Below, one piece after another: positions 44,939 to 54,529 of a stretch of DNA of 64,000 bases. The notes beneath the pieces were generated by a model, which saw only the letters and a list, made by a program, of their open reading frames with translations, had not been told where the DNA came from and did no database searches. The DNA comes from an uncultured Sphingomonadales bacterium (GTDB taxonomy: Bacteria; Pseudomonadota; Alphaproteobacteria; Sphingomonadales; Sphingomonadaceae). The stretch covers positions 62,001-126,000 of the forward strand of contig CAIJLZ010000011.1 in the NCBI GenBank assembly GCA_903821605.1. The letters are read 5' to 3'. The position numbers and the translations under genes were made by a program. Within the stretch, counting starts at the first letter, position 1. Each line of letters begins with the position of its first letter.

Positions 44939-45409
44939 TCAGTTCGCACCTAACTCTCGTCGCAAGGTGATGGCATCAAATTTCTCATTTGCCCCACCAT
45001 GATAATAATCGCGCCGACGACCAATGGCATTAAAGCCATAAGTGCTATAGAGATTCATTGCCACATTGCCATCTCTCACTTCGAGAAATAGCGATTTCAC
45101 GCCCTTTTCGATCAACATCTCGACGCCCGCATCAAGTAATCGCGTAGCGACACCTTGGCGGCGATTGACCGGATCAACCCCGAGCAGCAATAATTCGGCC
45201 TCGTCCAAGACCCGGCTGAACAAGGCAAAGCCATTGGCCTTGCCCGCCTCATCCGCATGGATCAGCAACAAAATACCGGGCATGATCAGCATGCCGCGCA
45301 ACTGGTCGAGGGTCCACCTCTCGCCAAATTGCGAATCGAATGCGGCCAACATCACCGCCATCACCGCGTCCGTCTCACCAAGACCCGCGACCCGGACCGC
45401 GCCGTTCAT
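44939..45409 (-). CDS. rimI: Ribosomal protein S18-alanine N-acetyltransferase (RimI-type GNAT)
   Basis: 156-residue GNAT with ELLLLGVDPVNRRQGVATRL (acetyl-CoA loop R-R-x-G-x-A) and VRDGNVAMNLYSTYGFNAIG followed by RRRDYY, the RimI pattern. It acetylates an N-terminal alanine; the target S18 is inferred from family. The start ATG overlaps the tsaB stop as ATGA, matching the standard tsaB-rimI pairing. Confidence 0.88.
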   Translation of the reverse strand: MNGAVRVAGLGETDAVMAVMLAAFDSQFGERWTLDQLRGMLIMPGILLLIHADEAGKANGFALFSRVLDEAELLLLGVDPVNRRQGVATRLLDAGVEMLIEKGVKSLFLEVRDGNVAMNLYSTYGFNAIGRRRDYYHGGANEKFDAITLRRELGAN

Positions 45410-46074
45410 GCAGCAGGTGCCATCGGCTTGGCGTCCGCCCCACGTCCATAGACCGCCTCGGCCTTTTCCATCAGCAAGGACGCCGGCAAGCCCGCCGCCT
45501 CGCGCGCATCGGGGGCAAGATCAAGCACCGCCATGCCCGTTGTCAGCGCCGCATAAGCGGCGGCGGCACTACCCACCGCAAACCAGTCAGCGCCATAGGC
45601 CTCCAGCGCCGCCTCGGGTCGCAACGAGCGGAACGGCGCCAATGCGCCCATCGTGTCATCCGGCTGACGGGTAAAGGGCTGGACAAACCATTCGCCATGG
45701 CCACCCAGCGTCACCACCAACAGCCGGTCGTGACCAAGGTGCAGCCGCCCGGCGGCGGTCGCCAACAGGTCCAATGTCCGAAAACCACGCACCGGGACGT
45801 TCCAGACAAAGCCCAGCGCCCGCGCCGCCGCCAGCCCGACCCGCAGGCCGGTAAAACTGCCGGGACCGCAATCGACGAGGATGGAATCGGCGCGTCCCTT
45901 GCCGGGCAATGCGGCAATCATCGGCAGCAGATGTTCGGCATGGCCGCGCGCAATCTCGTCGTGCTGATACGCAACCACCTTGCCATCGACCAGCAACGCG
46001 ACCGAACAGGCGGACGCGGCGGTCTCGATCACCAAGACGTCAAAACAAGTGGCCGGACCGGTCACTACCGACAC
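45406..46074 (-). CDS. tsaB: tRNA threonylcarbamoyladenosine biosynthesis protein TsaB
   Basis: Non-catalytic ASKHA partner that dimerises with TsaD for t6A37 formation. 222 residues: VLVIETAASACSVALLVDGK, HAEHLLPMIAALPGKGRADS-type helix, and DCGPGSFTGLRVGLAAARAL, the strongest TsaB signature. The GTG start at 46074 directly follows the nfuA stop; an internal GTG three codons in is an alternative. Followed by rimI. Confidence 0.94.
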   Translation of the reverse strand: MSVVTGPATCFDVLVIETAASACSVALLVDGKVVAYQHDEIARGHAEHLLPMIAALPGKGRADSILVDCGPGSFTGLRVGLAAARALGFVWNVPVRGFRTLDLLATAAGRLHLGHDRLLVVTLGGHGEWFVQPFTRQPDDTMGALAPFRSLRPEAALEAYGADWFAVGSAAAAYAALTTGMAVLDLAPDAREAAGLPASLLMEKAEAVYGRGADAKPMAPAA

Positions 46075-46647
46075 TCAGATTGCCCGGACCTCGGTCACTT
46101 CAGGCACATAATGCTTGAGCATCTGTTCAATCCCCTGCTTGAGCGTGGCCGTGGAGGAAGGGCAGCCCGAACACGCGCCCTGCATCGCCAGGCTGACCAC
46201 GCCCTCGCGGTACGAACGATAGATAATGTCGCCACCATCCTGCGCCACGGCCGGGCGCACGCGGGTTTCGATCAGTTCCTTGATCTGGGCGACAATCTCG
46301 GCATCTGCCGGATCATCGGCATGGTCATCATCGCTGGCAATATTGATCGCGGCAGCACTGCCGCCCGTAAACAAGGGTGCGCCGCTGGCGAAATGATCGA
46401 GCAGGACATTGAGGACGTCATTTTTCGACACGCCCCAATCGCCGCCCATGCCGAGCGTCACCGAAATAAAGTCGCGGCCAAAGAACACGCCCGCGACATC
46501 CCCGATCGTGAACAAGGCGGCGGCCAAGGGCGATGCCCCGGCCTCTTCCGGCGACGCGAAGTCGCGGCTACCGTCCACCATGACCGGCTGGCCGGGCAGA
46601 AACTTGAGGGTCGATGGATTCGGCGTGCGTTCGATTTCTATCAGCAT
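46075..46647 (-). CDS. NfuA/NifU-like iron-sulphur cluster carrier
   Basis: 190 residues. The N-terminal Nfu domain has IEIERTPNPSTLKFLPGQPV and ASPLAAALFTIGDVAGVFFG; the C-terminal NifU domain has RPAVAQDGGDIIYRS and CSGCPSSTATLKQGIEQMLK, with the CxxC that holds a 4Fe-4S cluster. This layout is the mitochondrial/alphaproteobacterial NFU1 type. Start ATG at 46647 is chosen because the TPNPxTLKF motif follows closely; an open frame to 46707 is not conserved. First gene of the long minus-strand chain. Confidence 0.93.
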   Translation of the reverse strand: MLIEIERTPNPSTLKFLPGQPVMVDGSRDFASPEEAGASPLAAALFTIGDVAGVFFGRDFISVTLGMGGDWGVSKNDVLNVLLDHFASGAPLFTGGSAAAINIASDDDHADDPADAEIVAQIKELIETRVRPAVAQDGGDIIYRSYREGVVSLAMQGACSGCPSSTATLKQGIEQMLKHYVPEVTEVRAI

Positions 46648-46851
46648 GGCGTCTAGATGGGAGTAGTTCGCAAAAAGCGCAAGACTCCAATGCACGCTTA
46701 GCCGCACCAGACTTGACTCTTTCCGGCTGATCCCCTAGCCGCGCGTTTCGCAATTGGCCCCGCACCCCGGTGAAGCGGTGGCCCCGAGACATGCTCGCAT
46801 GGCTCGGAGCGGTACCGGGAACATGACGAAACGCAATTGAAGGAAGATATC

Positions 46852-47466
46852 ATGACGAAGCGCACCAGCGCCAAGTACAAGCTTGATCGCCGTATGGGCG
46901 AAAACATCTGGGGCCGTCCGAAGTCCCCGGTGAACAAGCGTGAATATGGTCCGGGCCAGCACGGCCAGCGCCGCAAGGGCAAGGCCACCGATTTCGGTAT
47001 TCAGCTCCGCGCCAAGCAGAAGCTCAAGGGCTATTATGGCGATGTGACTGAAAAGCAGTTCAAGCGCGCCTATCAGGAAGCCGATAAGATGAAGGGCGAT
47101 ACGTCGCAGAACCTCATCGGCATGCTGGAGCGCCGCCTCGACGCGGTCGTGTACCGCGCCAAGTTCGCCCCGACGGTCTTCGCTGCCCGTCAGCTGGTGA
47201 GCCACGGCCACATCTTCGTGAACGGTGTGAAGTGCAACATCGCTTCGCGTCAGGTGAAGCCGGGCGACGAAATCTCGCTGGGCAAGAAGGCGCAGGAAAT
47301 GGCGCTGGTGCTCGAAGCGCAGAGCCTGTCCGAACGTGAAATTCCCGATTATGTGACTCCGGACGGCGTCACCAAGGTCACCTTCACGCGCGTCCCGACG
47401 CTCGACGAAGTGCCCTATCCGGTGAAGATGGAACCGAATCTGGTCGTCGAATTCTATTCGCGCTGA
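46852..47466 (+). CDS. rpsD: 30S ribosomal protein S4
   Basis: 204-residue primary rRNA-binding protein. The N-terminus [20 protein letters not shown] lacks the Cys pairs of zinc-binding S4; the S4 RNA-binding domain is at [36 protein letters not shown]. The ATG at 46852 is chosen over 46837 (MKEDIM) by homology and by GAAGGAAG upstream. Single gene with its own terminator; it is not in the alpha operon here, as is usual in alphaproteobacteria. Confidence 0.97.
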   Translation: MTKRTSAKYKLDRRMGENIWGRPKSPVNKREYGPGQHGQRRKGKATDFGIQLRAKQKLKGYYGDVTEKQFKRAYQEADKMKGDTSQNLIGMLERRLDAVVYRAKFAPTVFAARQLVSHGHIFVNGVKCNIASRQVKPGDEISLGKKAQEMALVLEAQSLSEREIPDYVTPDGVTKVTFTRVPTLDEVPYPVKMEPNLVVEFYSR

Positions 47467-47493
47467 TCCTTCGGCTTCCTCACGGAAACGAAC

Positions 47494-47525
47494 AGACGGG
47501 CGGTCCTGCGGGGCCGCCCGTTTTC
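47494..47525 (+). terminator. Terminator-like hairpin of rpsD
   Basis: ACGGGCGG ... CCGCCCGT forms the core stem (47496-47503 and 47514-47521) followed by TTTTCGTTT. It lies about 30 bases after rpsD, in the convergent gap before the MaoC gene. Confidence 0.82.
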
Positions 47526-47595
47526 GTTTGGGAAACACTTCAAGGGAAATAACAGCGGGACAAATCCCACCCGTCAGCCGGGAAGAGACGCCGGT

Positions 47596-48045
47596 TCAGG
47601 CCGGGCGACGGCGGACCATGGTGCGCGATACCATTCGCATCACGCAGACATCATGCTGATTGAACATCTCGATCCGGGTCACAGCCGAACCCCGATCTGG
47701 CTTGCTGCGCGACGGGGTCAGTTCGACCACCGTGGTTTCAAGCCGCAGCATATCGCCCGGATAGACCGGGACCAGCCAGCGGATCTCGTCCATGCCGGGC
47801 GAGCCCAATCCCTGATGGTCCACCGACTGGAAATGCGCGACCAGCATCGCCATCATCATCGCACAGCTATGCCAGCCACTCGCCGCGATCCGCCCGAAAT
47901 GGGTCTGGGCTGCCGCCTCGTCATCGAGATGGAAGGGCTGCGGATCATATTTGCGCGCGAAGTCGATCACTTCCTCGCGCGTCACAGCATAATGGCCGAA
48001 TTTCAGAACCTGCCCGATGGCGAGATCTTCGAAAAATTCGGCCAT
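47596..48045 (-). CDS. MaoC-like (R)-enoyl-CoA hydratase
   Basis: 149 residues with a hot-dog fold. Signature: FARKYDPQPFHLDDEAAAQT then HFGRIAASGWHSCAMMM (Asp and His of the MaoC hydratase site) and RWLVPVYPGDMLRLETTVVE. It hydrates an enoyl-CoA; the substrate is unknown. It starts 6 bases after the purB stop, so the two are probably co-transcribed without a clear shared pathway. Confidence 0.9.
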   Translation of the reverse strand: MAEFFEDLAIGQVLKFGHYAVTREEVIDFARKYDPQPFHLDDEAAAQTHFGRIAASGWHSCAMMMAMLVAHFQSVDHQGLGSPGMDEIRWLVPVYPGDMLRLETTVVELTPSRSKPDRGSAVTRIEMFNQHDVCVMRMVSRTMVRRRPA

Positions 48046-48051
48046 GGCCGC

Positions 48052-49365
48052 TTACGCCCCGAACACGCGGGCGAAAATCGTGTCGACGTGCTTGAGATGA
48101 TAGCCGAGGTCGAACTTCTCCTCGATCTGCTGCGGGCTGAGCGCCGCCGTCACTTCCGGGTCCGCCTTGAGCAATTCCATCAGCGAGAGCTGGCCGTCCG
48201 ATTCCCACACCTTCATCGCGTTACGCTGCACCAGGCGATAGCTGTCTTCTCGGCTAACGCCTGCTTGGGTGAGTGCCAGCAGCACGCGCTGCGAGTGGAC
48301 AAGCCCGCCCATCTTATCGAGATTCTTCTGCATCCGTTCCGGATAGACCAGCAGCTTGTCGATCACGCCAGTGAGACGCGCCAGTGCGAAATCAAGCGTG
48401 ATGGTCGCATCCGGGCCGATATAGCGTTCAACCGACGAGTGCGAGATGTCGCGCTCATGCCACAGGGCGACATTTTCCATCGCCGGCATCGCATAGGAAC
48501 GGACCATGCGGGCAAGGCCGGTGAGATTTTCGGTCAGCACCGGGTTGCGCTTATGCGGCATGGCCGATGAGCCCTTCTGGCCCGGCGAAAAATATTCCTC
48601 CGCCTCCAGCACCTCGGTGCGCTGCAAGTGACGGACCTCGATCGATACGCGCTCGATCGACGATGCGATCACGCCCAATGTCGCGAAATACATCGCATGA
48701 CGGTCGCGCGGGATCACCTGCGTCGAGACCGGCTCAATCGCGAGATCAAGCTTGGCCGCGACATGTGCTTCAACCTGCGGATCAATGTTGGCAAAGGTGC
48801 CAACCGCACCCGAAATGGCGCAGGTCGCGATGTCCTTGCGGGCCGCGATCAGACGTTCCTTGCAGCGGCTGAACTCGGCATAGGCCTCTGCCATCTTCAG
48901 GCCGAAGGTCACCGGCTCGGCATGGATGCCATGGCTGCGACCGATGGACGGGGTCATCTTATGCTCAAAGGCGCGACGCTTGATCGCGGCAAGCAGCTTG
49001 TCGAGATCGTCGAGCAGGATATCAGTAGCACGCGCCAACTGCACCGCCAGACAGGTATCAAGCACGTCGGATGAGGTCATGCCCTGATGCATGAAGCGTG
49101 CTTCATCGCCGACATTCTCGGCAACCCAGGTCAGGAACGCGATCACGTCATGCTTGGTCACCGCCTCGATAGCGTCGATAGCGGGCACATCGATGGCCGG
49201 ATTGGTCGCCCACCAGTCCCACAGCGCCTTGGCCGCAGACTTCGGGACCACGCCCAATTCGGCAAGCGCGTCAGTGGCATGGGCTTCAATCTCGAACCAA
49301 ATCTTAAAGCGGGTTTCAGGGTCCCAGATCTTGACCATGTCGGGGCGAGCGTAGCGGGGAATCAT
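48052..49365 (-). CDS. purB: Adenylosuccinate lyase
   Basis: Acts twice in purine synthesis, cleaving SAICAR and adenylosuccinate to release fumarate. 437 residues. MIPRYARPDMVKIWDPETRF at the N-terminus, FMHQGMTSSDVLDTCLAVQL, GRSHGIHAEPVTFGLKMAEA and the fumarase-superfamily signature SSAMPHKRNPVLTENLTGLA. The open frame runs upstream to 49764 but that part is antisense to thrS; 49365 matches family starts. Divergent from thrS with a 109-base gap. Confidence 0.97.
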   Translation of the reverse strand: MIPRYARPDMVKIWDPETRFKIWFEIEAHATDALAELGVVPKSAAKALWDWWATNPAIDVPAIDAIEAVTKHDVIAFLTWVAENVGDEARFMHQGMTSSDVLDTCLAVQLARATDILLDDLDKLLAAIKRRAFEHKMTPSIGRSHGIHAEPVTFGLKMAEAYAEFSRCKERLIAARKDIATCAISGAVGTFANIDPQVEAHVAAKLDLAIEPVSTQVIPRDRHAMYFATLGVIASSIERVSIEVRHLQRTEVLEAEEYFSPGQKGSSAMPHKRNPVLTENLTGLARMVRSYAMPAMENVALWHERDISHSSVERYIGPDATITLDFALARLTGVIDKLLVYPERMQKNLDKMGGLVHSQRVLLALTQAGVSREDSYRLVQRNAMKVWESDGQLSLMELLKADPEVTAALSPQQIEEKFDLGYHLKHVDTIFARVFGA

Positions 49366-49474
49366 GTGATTGCTTTCTGCTAAGGAAATCTGATGTGGTC
49401 CGCCGCTAGCAAAGCGTGCCGAAATGGGCAATGCGCCGCTTGACTTGGCCTTTGCCCTGCCTATGGGTGCTGGC

Positions 49475-51454
49475 ATGTCCGAGATGCTGAAAATCACCCT
49501 TCCCGATGGCTCGATCCGCGAAGTGGCGAGCGGCACTACGCCCGCTGATATCGCCGCCGCCATTGGCCCTGGTCTGGCAAAAGCCGCGATTGCCGCGCGC
49601 GTCGATGGCGAATTGCGCGACATCACCCGCCCGCTGACCCATGATGTCCAGCTCGCGCTCGTCACGTCGAAGGACGAGGCCGACGCGCTGGAACTCGCCC
49701 GCCATGATTTCGCACATATCTTGGCCGAGGCGGTGCAAAGCCTGTTTCCGGGCACGCAAATCACCTTCGGCCCATCGACCGATGATGGCTTTTATTACGA
49801 CTTCTCGCCCAAGGATCGCCCGTTCACCGACGAGGATCTGCCCGCGATCGAAGCTGCGATGCGCAAGATCATCGCTGCCGACAAGCCGCTCAAGCGCGAA
49901 GTCTGGGACCGTGACGCGCTGATCGCCCGCTGGCGCGAACAGGGCGAGGCGTTCAAGGCCGAATGGGCCGCCGAACTGCCCGCAGGCGATGAAATCAGCG
50001 TCTATTGGTCGGGTGGCGACTGGATGGACATGTGCCGTGGCCCGCATTTGGCGTCGACCGGCAAGCTTGATCCCAACGCCTTCAAGCTGATGCGCGTATC
50101 GGGTGCCTATTGGCGCGGCGATCAGAAAAATCCGCAACTGTCGCGTATCTATGGCACCGGCTGGCTCAACAAGAAGCAGCTCGACGCCCATCTGACGCGA
50201 CTCGAAGAAGCAGCCAAGCGCGACCATCGCCGCCTTGGCAAGGACATGGACCTGTTCCACTTTCAGGAAGAGGCTGCTGGATCGATCTTCTGGCATGCGC
50301 CGGGCTGGACGCTCTATCAGGCGCTCGAACAATATATGCGCCGCCGCGTCAACGATGCGGGCTATCAAGAAGTGCGCACGCCGCAGGTCTATCGCAATGA
50401 TTTCTGGGTAACCTCCGGTCACTGGGAAAAGTTCCGCGAGAACATGTTCGTTGTCCCGGATGAGCGGCCGTCGATTGTCGAAGGCGAGAAGCTCATCTCG
50501 GAAGATGCGGTGTTCATGGCGCTGAAGCCAATGAACTGCCCGGCGCACATTCAGATTTTCGATCAGGGTATCAAATCCTATCGCGACCTGCCGATCCGCA
50601 TGGCCGAATTCGGCTGCTGCCACCGCAACGAACCGCATGGCGCGCTGCATGGCCTGATGCGTGTGCGCCAGTTCGTGCAGGATGACGCGCATATCTTCTG
50701 CCGCGAGGACCAGTTTCTCGACGAAACCCGCGCCTTTATCGATCTGTTGAAGCGGGTCTATGATGATCTCGGCTTTGACGACTGGTTCGTCCGCCTCGCC
50801 ACCCGCCCAGAAATGCGCGCGGGCACTGACGAGACGTGGGACAAGTCGGAACGCGGGCTTGAACAGGCCTTGAACGATGCCGGCCTGCCATTCGAATGGG
50901 CGCCGGGCGAAGGCGCTTTTTATGGCCCGAAGGTCGAATTCCACCTGCGCGATGCGATTGGCCGCAGTTGGCAATGCGGCACGATCCAGCTCGATTTCGT
51001 TCTGCCGGAACGCTTCGACATCGCCTATATCGGCGAGGACGGCAACAAGCACCGCCCGGTCATGCTCCACCGCGCCATTGTGGGCTCGATGGAACGCTTC
51101 ATCGCGATCCTGATCGAAAATTATGCGGGCAAAATGCCGCTGTGGCTCGCCCCGACCCAAGCGGTGGTGGCGACGATCGTATCGGATGCCGACGCCTATG
51201 CCGACGAGGTGGTGGCGAAGCTCAAGGCCGCAGGCATTCGGGTCGAGAGCGACCTGCGCAATGAAAAAATCAACTATAAGGTGCGCGAACACTCGCTTGC
51301 CAAGGTTCCGCATTTGCTGGTCGTCGGCAAGCGCGAGGCCGAAGAGGGCACTGTCGCCATCCGGACATTGGGTGAAGAGCGCCAACGCTTCATGCCGCTG
51401 GACGAAGCCATCGCGTTCCTGACAAGCGAAAGCACCCCCCCGGATCTGCGCTGA
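49475..51454 (+). CDS. thrS: Threonyl-tRNA synthetase
   Basis: Charges tRNA-Thr; tRNA-Thr(UGU) is in this window. 659 residues. A TGS domain ([20 protein letters not shown]), an editing domain ([20 protein letters not shown] and [15 protein letters not shown]), a class II core ([40 protein letters not shown]; motif 3 [20 protein letters not shown]) and an anticodon-binding domain. The start at 49475 (MSEMLKI) is chosen because the TGS domain starts immediately after; an ATG at 49424 is in frame but unlikely. Confidence 0.97.
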   Translation: MSEMLKITLPDGSIREVASGTTPADIAAAIGPGLAKAAIAARVDGELRDITRPLTHDVQLALVTSKDEADALELARHDFAHILAEAVQSLFPGTQITFGPSTDDGFYYDFSPKDRPFTDEDLPAIEAAMRKIIAADKPLKREVWDRDALIARWREQGEAFKAEWAAELPAGDEISVYWSGGDWMDMCRGPHLASTGKLDPNAFKLMRVSGAYWRGDQKNPQLSRIYGTGWLNKKQLDAHLTRLEEAAKRDHRRLGKDMDLFHFQEEAAGSIFWHAPGWTLYQALEQYMRRRVNDAGYQEVRTPQVYRNDFWVTSGHWEKFRENMFVVPDERPSIVEGEKLISEDAVFMALKPMNCPAHIQIFDQGIKSYRDLPIRMAEFGCCHRNEPHGALHGLMRVRQFVQDDAHIFCREDQFLDETRAFIDLLKRVYDDLGFDDWFVRLATRPEMRAGTDETWDKSERGLEQALNDAGLPFEWAPGEGAFYGPKVEFHLRDAIGRSWQCGTIQLDFVLPERFDIAYIGEDGNKHRPVMLHRAIVGSMERFIAILIENYAGKMPLWLAPTQAVVATIVSDADAYADEVVAKLKAAGIRVESDLRNEKINYKVREHSLAKVPHLLVVGKREAEEGTVAIRTLGEERQRFMPLDEAIAFLTSESTPPDLR

Positions 51455-51485
51455 ACCCAACGAGCCGGTCGCGCCGCGCCGGGAC

Positions 51486-51580
51486 GGGGGACTCTGAACC
51501 AAGTTCAGGGTGACGAATGAGAGGGAGGTGGCGCCCCCGCCCCCCCACGCCCACCCCTGAACTCGTTTCAGCATGATGAA
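51486..51580. repeat. REP-like pair, copy E (degenerate, everted)
   Basis: Left arm core CTGAACCAAGTTCAG then GGTGACGA (about 51494-51516); right arm CTGAACTCGTTTCAG then CATGATGA (about 51557-51579). The arms point away from each other as in copy C. Stem ends no longer match perfectly. Lies between thrS and the TIGR01244 gene on the plus strand. Confidence 0.7.
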
Positions 51581-51683
51581 TACCGGCGGCGGAGAAGAAG
51601 GAATGCCCGCACAGGGCATGACGCGCCGTCGCAGATCGCGTAGGAGAACTCCCGAATCGCCGCGCAAAATAGGAGATAACCCG

Positions 51684-52115
51684 ATGTTCCGCCCCCTCAC
51701 CCCGCAATTGTCGGTCGCCCCGCAAATTGGCGTCGCCGATGTGGCAGAGGCCGCGCGTCAGGGCTTTACCTTTATCGTCAACAACCGCCCCGATGGCGAG
51801 GAACCAAGCGAGCCGCAGGGCGACGAAATCGCCGCCGCAGCGCAGGCGCTCGGGATTGGTTATGTCGCGATTCCTGTGACCCATGCTGGTTTCTCGCTGC
51901 CGCAAGTGGAATCCATGCTCGCCGCCATCAGCGCACCGGACGCGAAAATCCTCGCTTATTGCCGTTCGGGCACACGCTCGACGCTGTTGTGGGCGCTAGC
52001 GCGGTCTGCTGCGGGTGACGATGCGGATGATCTGACGCGCGCCGCACAAGCGGCGGGTTATGACCTGTCCGGCATTCGCCCGATCATGGACCAGTTGCGC
52101 GCCCAACGCGGCTAA
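51684..52115 (+). CDS. TIGR01244 family phosphatase/sulphurtransferase-like protein
   Basis: 143 residues from the ATG at 51684 with AGGAG upstream. LSVAPQIGVADVAEAARQGF and TFIVNNRPDGEEPSEPQGDE start the fold; the active-site loop AYCRSGTRSTLLWAL has the Cys-x5-Arg phosphatase P-loop shared by the Blh/DUF442 family and rhodanese-like proteins. In other bacteria such domains are fused to persulphide dioxygenase-type beta-lactamase folds and linked to sulphide handling; here it stands alone. Reaction unproven. Confidence 0.86.
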   Translation: MFRPLTPQLSVAPQIGVADVAEAARQGFTFIVNNRPDGEEPSEPQGDEIAAAAQALGIGYVAIPVTHAGFSLPQVESMLAAISAPDAKILAYCRSGTRSTLLWALARSAAGDDADDLTRAAQAAGYDLSGIRPIMDQLRAQRG

Positions 52116-52193
52116 TTCGCCTGCCGCATCCGCCGAGCATCCGGGCACCAGCCCGCTTGCGGCCCGCATGACAAGCGCCTAGACGGAAACGCT

Positions 52194-54227
52194 ATGGCAA
52201 AATCGAGTTCGGGTTCGTCCTCCGGTCGTATCGGGCGATTCTTTTCTTCCCTGATCAAATGGGGCCTCACCTTCGCCTTGCTGGGCGCGGTTGCGCTGGG
52301 GGCGGCGGTTGCTGTCACCTATTCATCGCTCCCAAGCTTTGAAGAGATGAAGGCGACGCCCAATGGCCAGACCGTCCGCGTCCATGCGGCCGACGGCACG
52401 GTGATCGTGACACTTGGGCCAAGCTTTGGTGAATGGCTCTCCTCCGATCATATCCCCGACGTGATGAAAAAGGCGATGGTCGCGGTCGAAGACCGGCGGT
52501 TCAATATGCACCCCGGCATCGATCCGATCGGCATGGCCCGTGCGGTCTATGTCAATTACACCAGCGGGTCCCGCCGTCAGGGGGCGTCAACGATCACCCA
52601 GCAATTGGCGCGCAATATTTTCCTGACCAACACCCGGAGCTTCACCCGCAAGTTCCGCGAGATCATTCTCGCGCTATCGCTAGAGGCCAAATTCTCGAAG
52701 AGCCAGATCCTCGAACTCTATCTCAACCGCGTCTATTTTGGCGGCGGCGCTTATGGTGTGGATGCCGCATCCCGCACCTTCTTCAGCCATGGCGCAGACC
52801 AGCTCTCGCTGGAAGAAGCATCAATCATCGCCGGCCTCGTTAAGGCACCGTCACGCTATTCGCCGACCGCCGATGTCGCCGCCGCCGTCGGGCGCGCGGG
52901 TGTGGTGCTCGAAACGATGCGTGAGGCTGGTGTGCTGACGCCCGGCGAGGTCGCCTCGGCGGATTTCAAGCGCGTGAAATTCGCGCCTCAGCCGCACCAG
53001 AATAGCGTGCGCTATTTTACCGACTGGGCGCTCGCCCAACTCGACCTGTTCGTGAGCGAAAAAGACGAGCCGCTGGAAGTCTGGACCACGCTCGACCTCG
53101 ACATGCAGCGCGCAGCCGATGCCGCGATCCGGGCGAACGCCCCCGAAGGCGCACAAGGTGCGTTGATCGCGCTCGACCGCGACGGCGCGGTACGCGCAAT
53201 GGTGGGTGGCACCGATTATGTCACCTCCATCTACAATCGCGGCACCCAAGCCACCCGCCAGCCGGGTTCGGCGTGGAAACTGTTCGTCTATCTCGCGGCG
53301 CTTGAGGCCGGGGTGAAGCCGGAAGATCCGGTCGTCGACGAACCGATTGATATCAATGGCTGGAGCCCGCGCAACAGCAACGGCAAGTTCAGCGGCCCGA
53401 TCGATGTGCGCACCGCCTTTGCCTTTTCGGTCAATACGGTCGCGGCCAAGCTGGGCGCGCAGGTCGGTTTTGGCACGATTGCTGACATGGCCCGCCGCTT
53501 CGGGATCACCGCAACGATCAATACCCAGCCATCGATGGTGCTTGGCACCACTGATGTCCGGCTGATCGAGATGACGCAGGCCTTTGCCACCGTCGCCCGC
53601 AAGGGTGTCGCCGTCACCCCTTATGGCATTTTAAAGGTGACGACGACCAAGGGCGAATTGCTCTACCAACAGAAGATCGACGACAGCCGCGTGCTGGTGG
53701 CACCATGGGTCGCCGCGCAGATGACCGATCTGTTGCAGACCGCCGTCAACACCGGCACTGGCCGCGCCGCGCAAATTGGCCGCCCGGTCGCGGGCAAGAC
53801 CGGCACCACAAGTTCGAACAAGGACGGCTGGTTCCTCGGCTTCTCCTCCGGCATCACCACCGGCGTGTGGATGGGCCGTGACGATGCCAAGCGCGTTGGC
53901 GGGTTGCAGGGCGGCCGCGCCCCGGCCCGCGCCTTCGCGCAATTCATGACGGTCGCGGTCTCCAAGCGCCCGGTCGAGGCGTTCGACACCAATGTCACCC
54001 TGCCCGAATGGCAGTTGGAACCGGATGAGGAAGCCTATCTCGACATGCCGCTCGATGGCGAAGTCGCGGCACCGGATGCGGCGGCGGCACCGGTCGAACC
54101 CGACATGGAACCCGCCATCGCCGCACCGCCTGCTGCCCCCGCCGCGCGCGACAGCGGCAATCAGAAGCTGGACAAGGCATGGCTCGATGATGTGCTGCGC
54201 CGTCCGGGCAGTGCCGCACCGCGATGA
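52194..54227 (+). CDS. PBP1A-type bifunctional penicillin-binding protein
   Basis: Class A PBP making and crosslinking peptidoglycan. 677 residues. One N-terminal membrane anchor (about 22-43). GT51 transglycosylase domain: VAVEDRRFNMHPGIDPIGMA with the catalytic Glu, then RRQGASTITQQLARNIFL and ILELYLNRVYFGGGAYGVDA. Transpeptidase motifs: SAWK in TRQPGSAWKLFVYLAALEAG, SVN in AFAFSVNTVAAKLG, KTG in VAGKTGTTSSNKDGWFLGFS. The C-terminal tail is Ala/Pro-rich. The catalytic set is complete. Confidence 0.94.
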   Translation: MAKSSSGSSSGRIGRFFSSLIKWGLTFALLGAVALGAAVAVTYSSLPSFEEMKATPNGQTVRVHAADGTVIVTLGPSFGEWLSSDHIPDVMKKAMVAVEDRRFNMHPGIDPIGMARAVYVNYTSGSRRQGASTITQQLARNIFLTNTRSFTRKFREIILALSLEAKFSKSQILELYLNRVYFGGGAYGVDAASRTFFSHGADQLSLEEASIIAGLVKAPSRYSPTADVAAAVGRAGVVLETMREAGVLTPGEVASADFKRVKFAPQPHQNSVRYFTDWALAQLDLFVSEKDEPLEVWTTLDLDMQRAADAAIRANAPEGAQGALIALDRDGAVRAMVGGTDYVTSIYNRGTQATRQPGSAWKLFVYLAALEAGVKPEDPVVDEPIDINGWSPRNSNGKFSGPIDVRTAFAFSVNTVAAKLGAQVGFGTIADMARRFGITATINTQPSMVLGTTDVRLIEMTQAFATVARKGVAVTPYGILKVTTTKGELLYQQKIDDSRVLVAPWVAAQMTDLLQTAVNTGTGRAAQIGRPVAGKTGTTSSNKDGWFLGFSSGITTGVWMGRDDAKRVGGLQGGRAPARAFAQFMTVAVSKRPVEAFDTNVTLPEWQLEPDEEAYLDMPLDGEVAAPDAAAAPVEPDMEPAIAAPPAAPAARDSGNQKLDKAWLDDVLRRPGSAAPR

Positions 54228-54283
54228 GGCGCTTCGACAACCGGGCTTGACCGGGCGCACCCCCACCGGCAGATAGGCAGGCC

Positions 54284-54529
54284 ATGGCACAAGAAAATGA
54301 CATTTCGAGCAAAAGCTTCGAAGACTCGCTGCGCGAACTGGAAACAGTCGTGGGGCGGCTGGAACGGGGCGATGTCCCGCTTGAGGAGTCGCTCCAGCTT
54401 TATCAGCGCGGCGACCAGTTGCGTCAGCATTGCGAGGCCCGGCTGCGTGAAGCACAGGCACGGATCGAACAGATTACGCTGAACAATAATGGCACCCCCT
54501 CCGGCACCGTTCCGTTCGATGGCGCCTGA
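54284..54529 (+). CDS. xseB: Exodeoxyribonuclease VII small subunit
   Basis: 81 residues, coiled-coil: SFEDSLRELETVVGRLERGD, VPLEESLQLYQRGDQLRQHC and EARLREAQARIEQITLN are the family pattern. Works with XseA (not in the window) in single-strand DNA degradation. Its last 11 bases overlap ispA, the usual xseB-ispA linkage. Confidence 0.95.
   Translation: MAQENDISSKSFEDSLRELETVVGRLERGDVPLEESLQLYQRGDQLRQHCEARLREAQARIEQITLNNNGTPSGTVPFDGA

Noticed and set aside
49365-49475. Gap before thrS considered for a T-box or attenuator
   Set aside because: Only 109 bases, divergent with purB; no T-box-like stem or terminator/antiterminator pair seen, and T-boxes are not expected in alphaproteobacteria.
49406-51700. 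764-codon open frame on the minus strand opposite thrS
   Set aside because: Runs antisense to a complete threonyl-tRNA synthetase; long antisense frames are expected in GC-rich coding DNA, and the translation shows no family motif.
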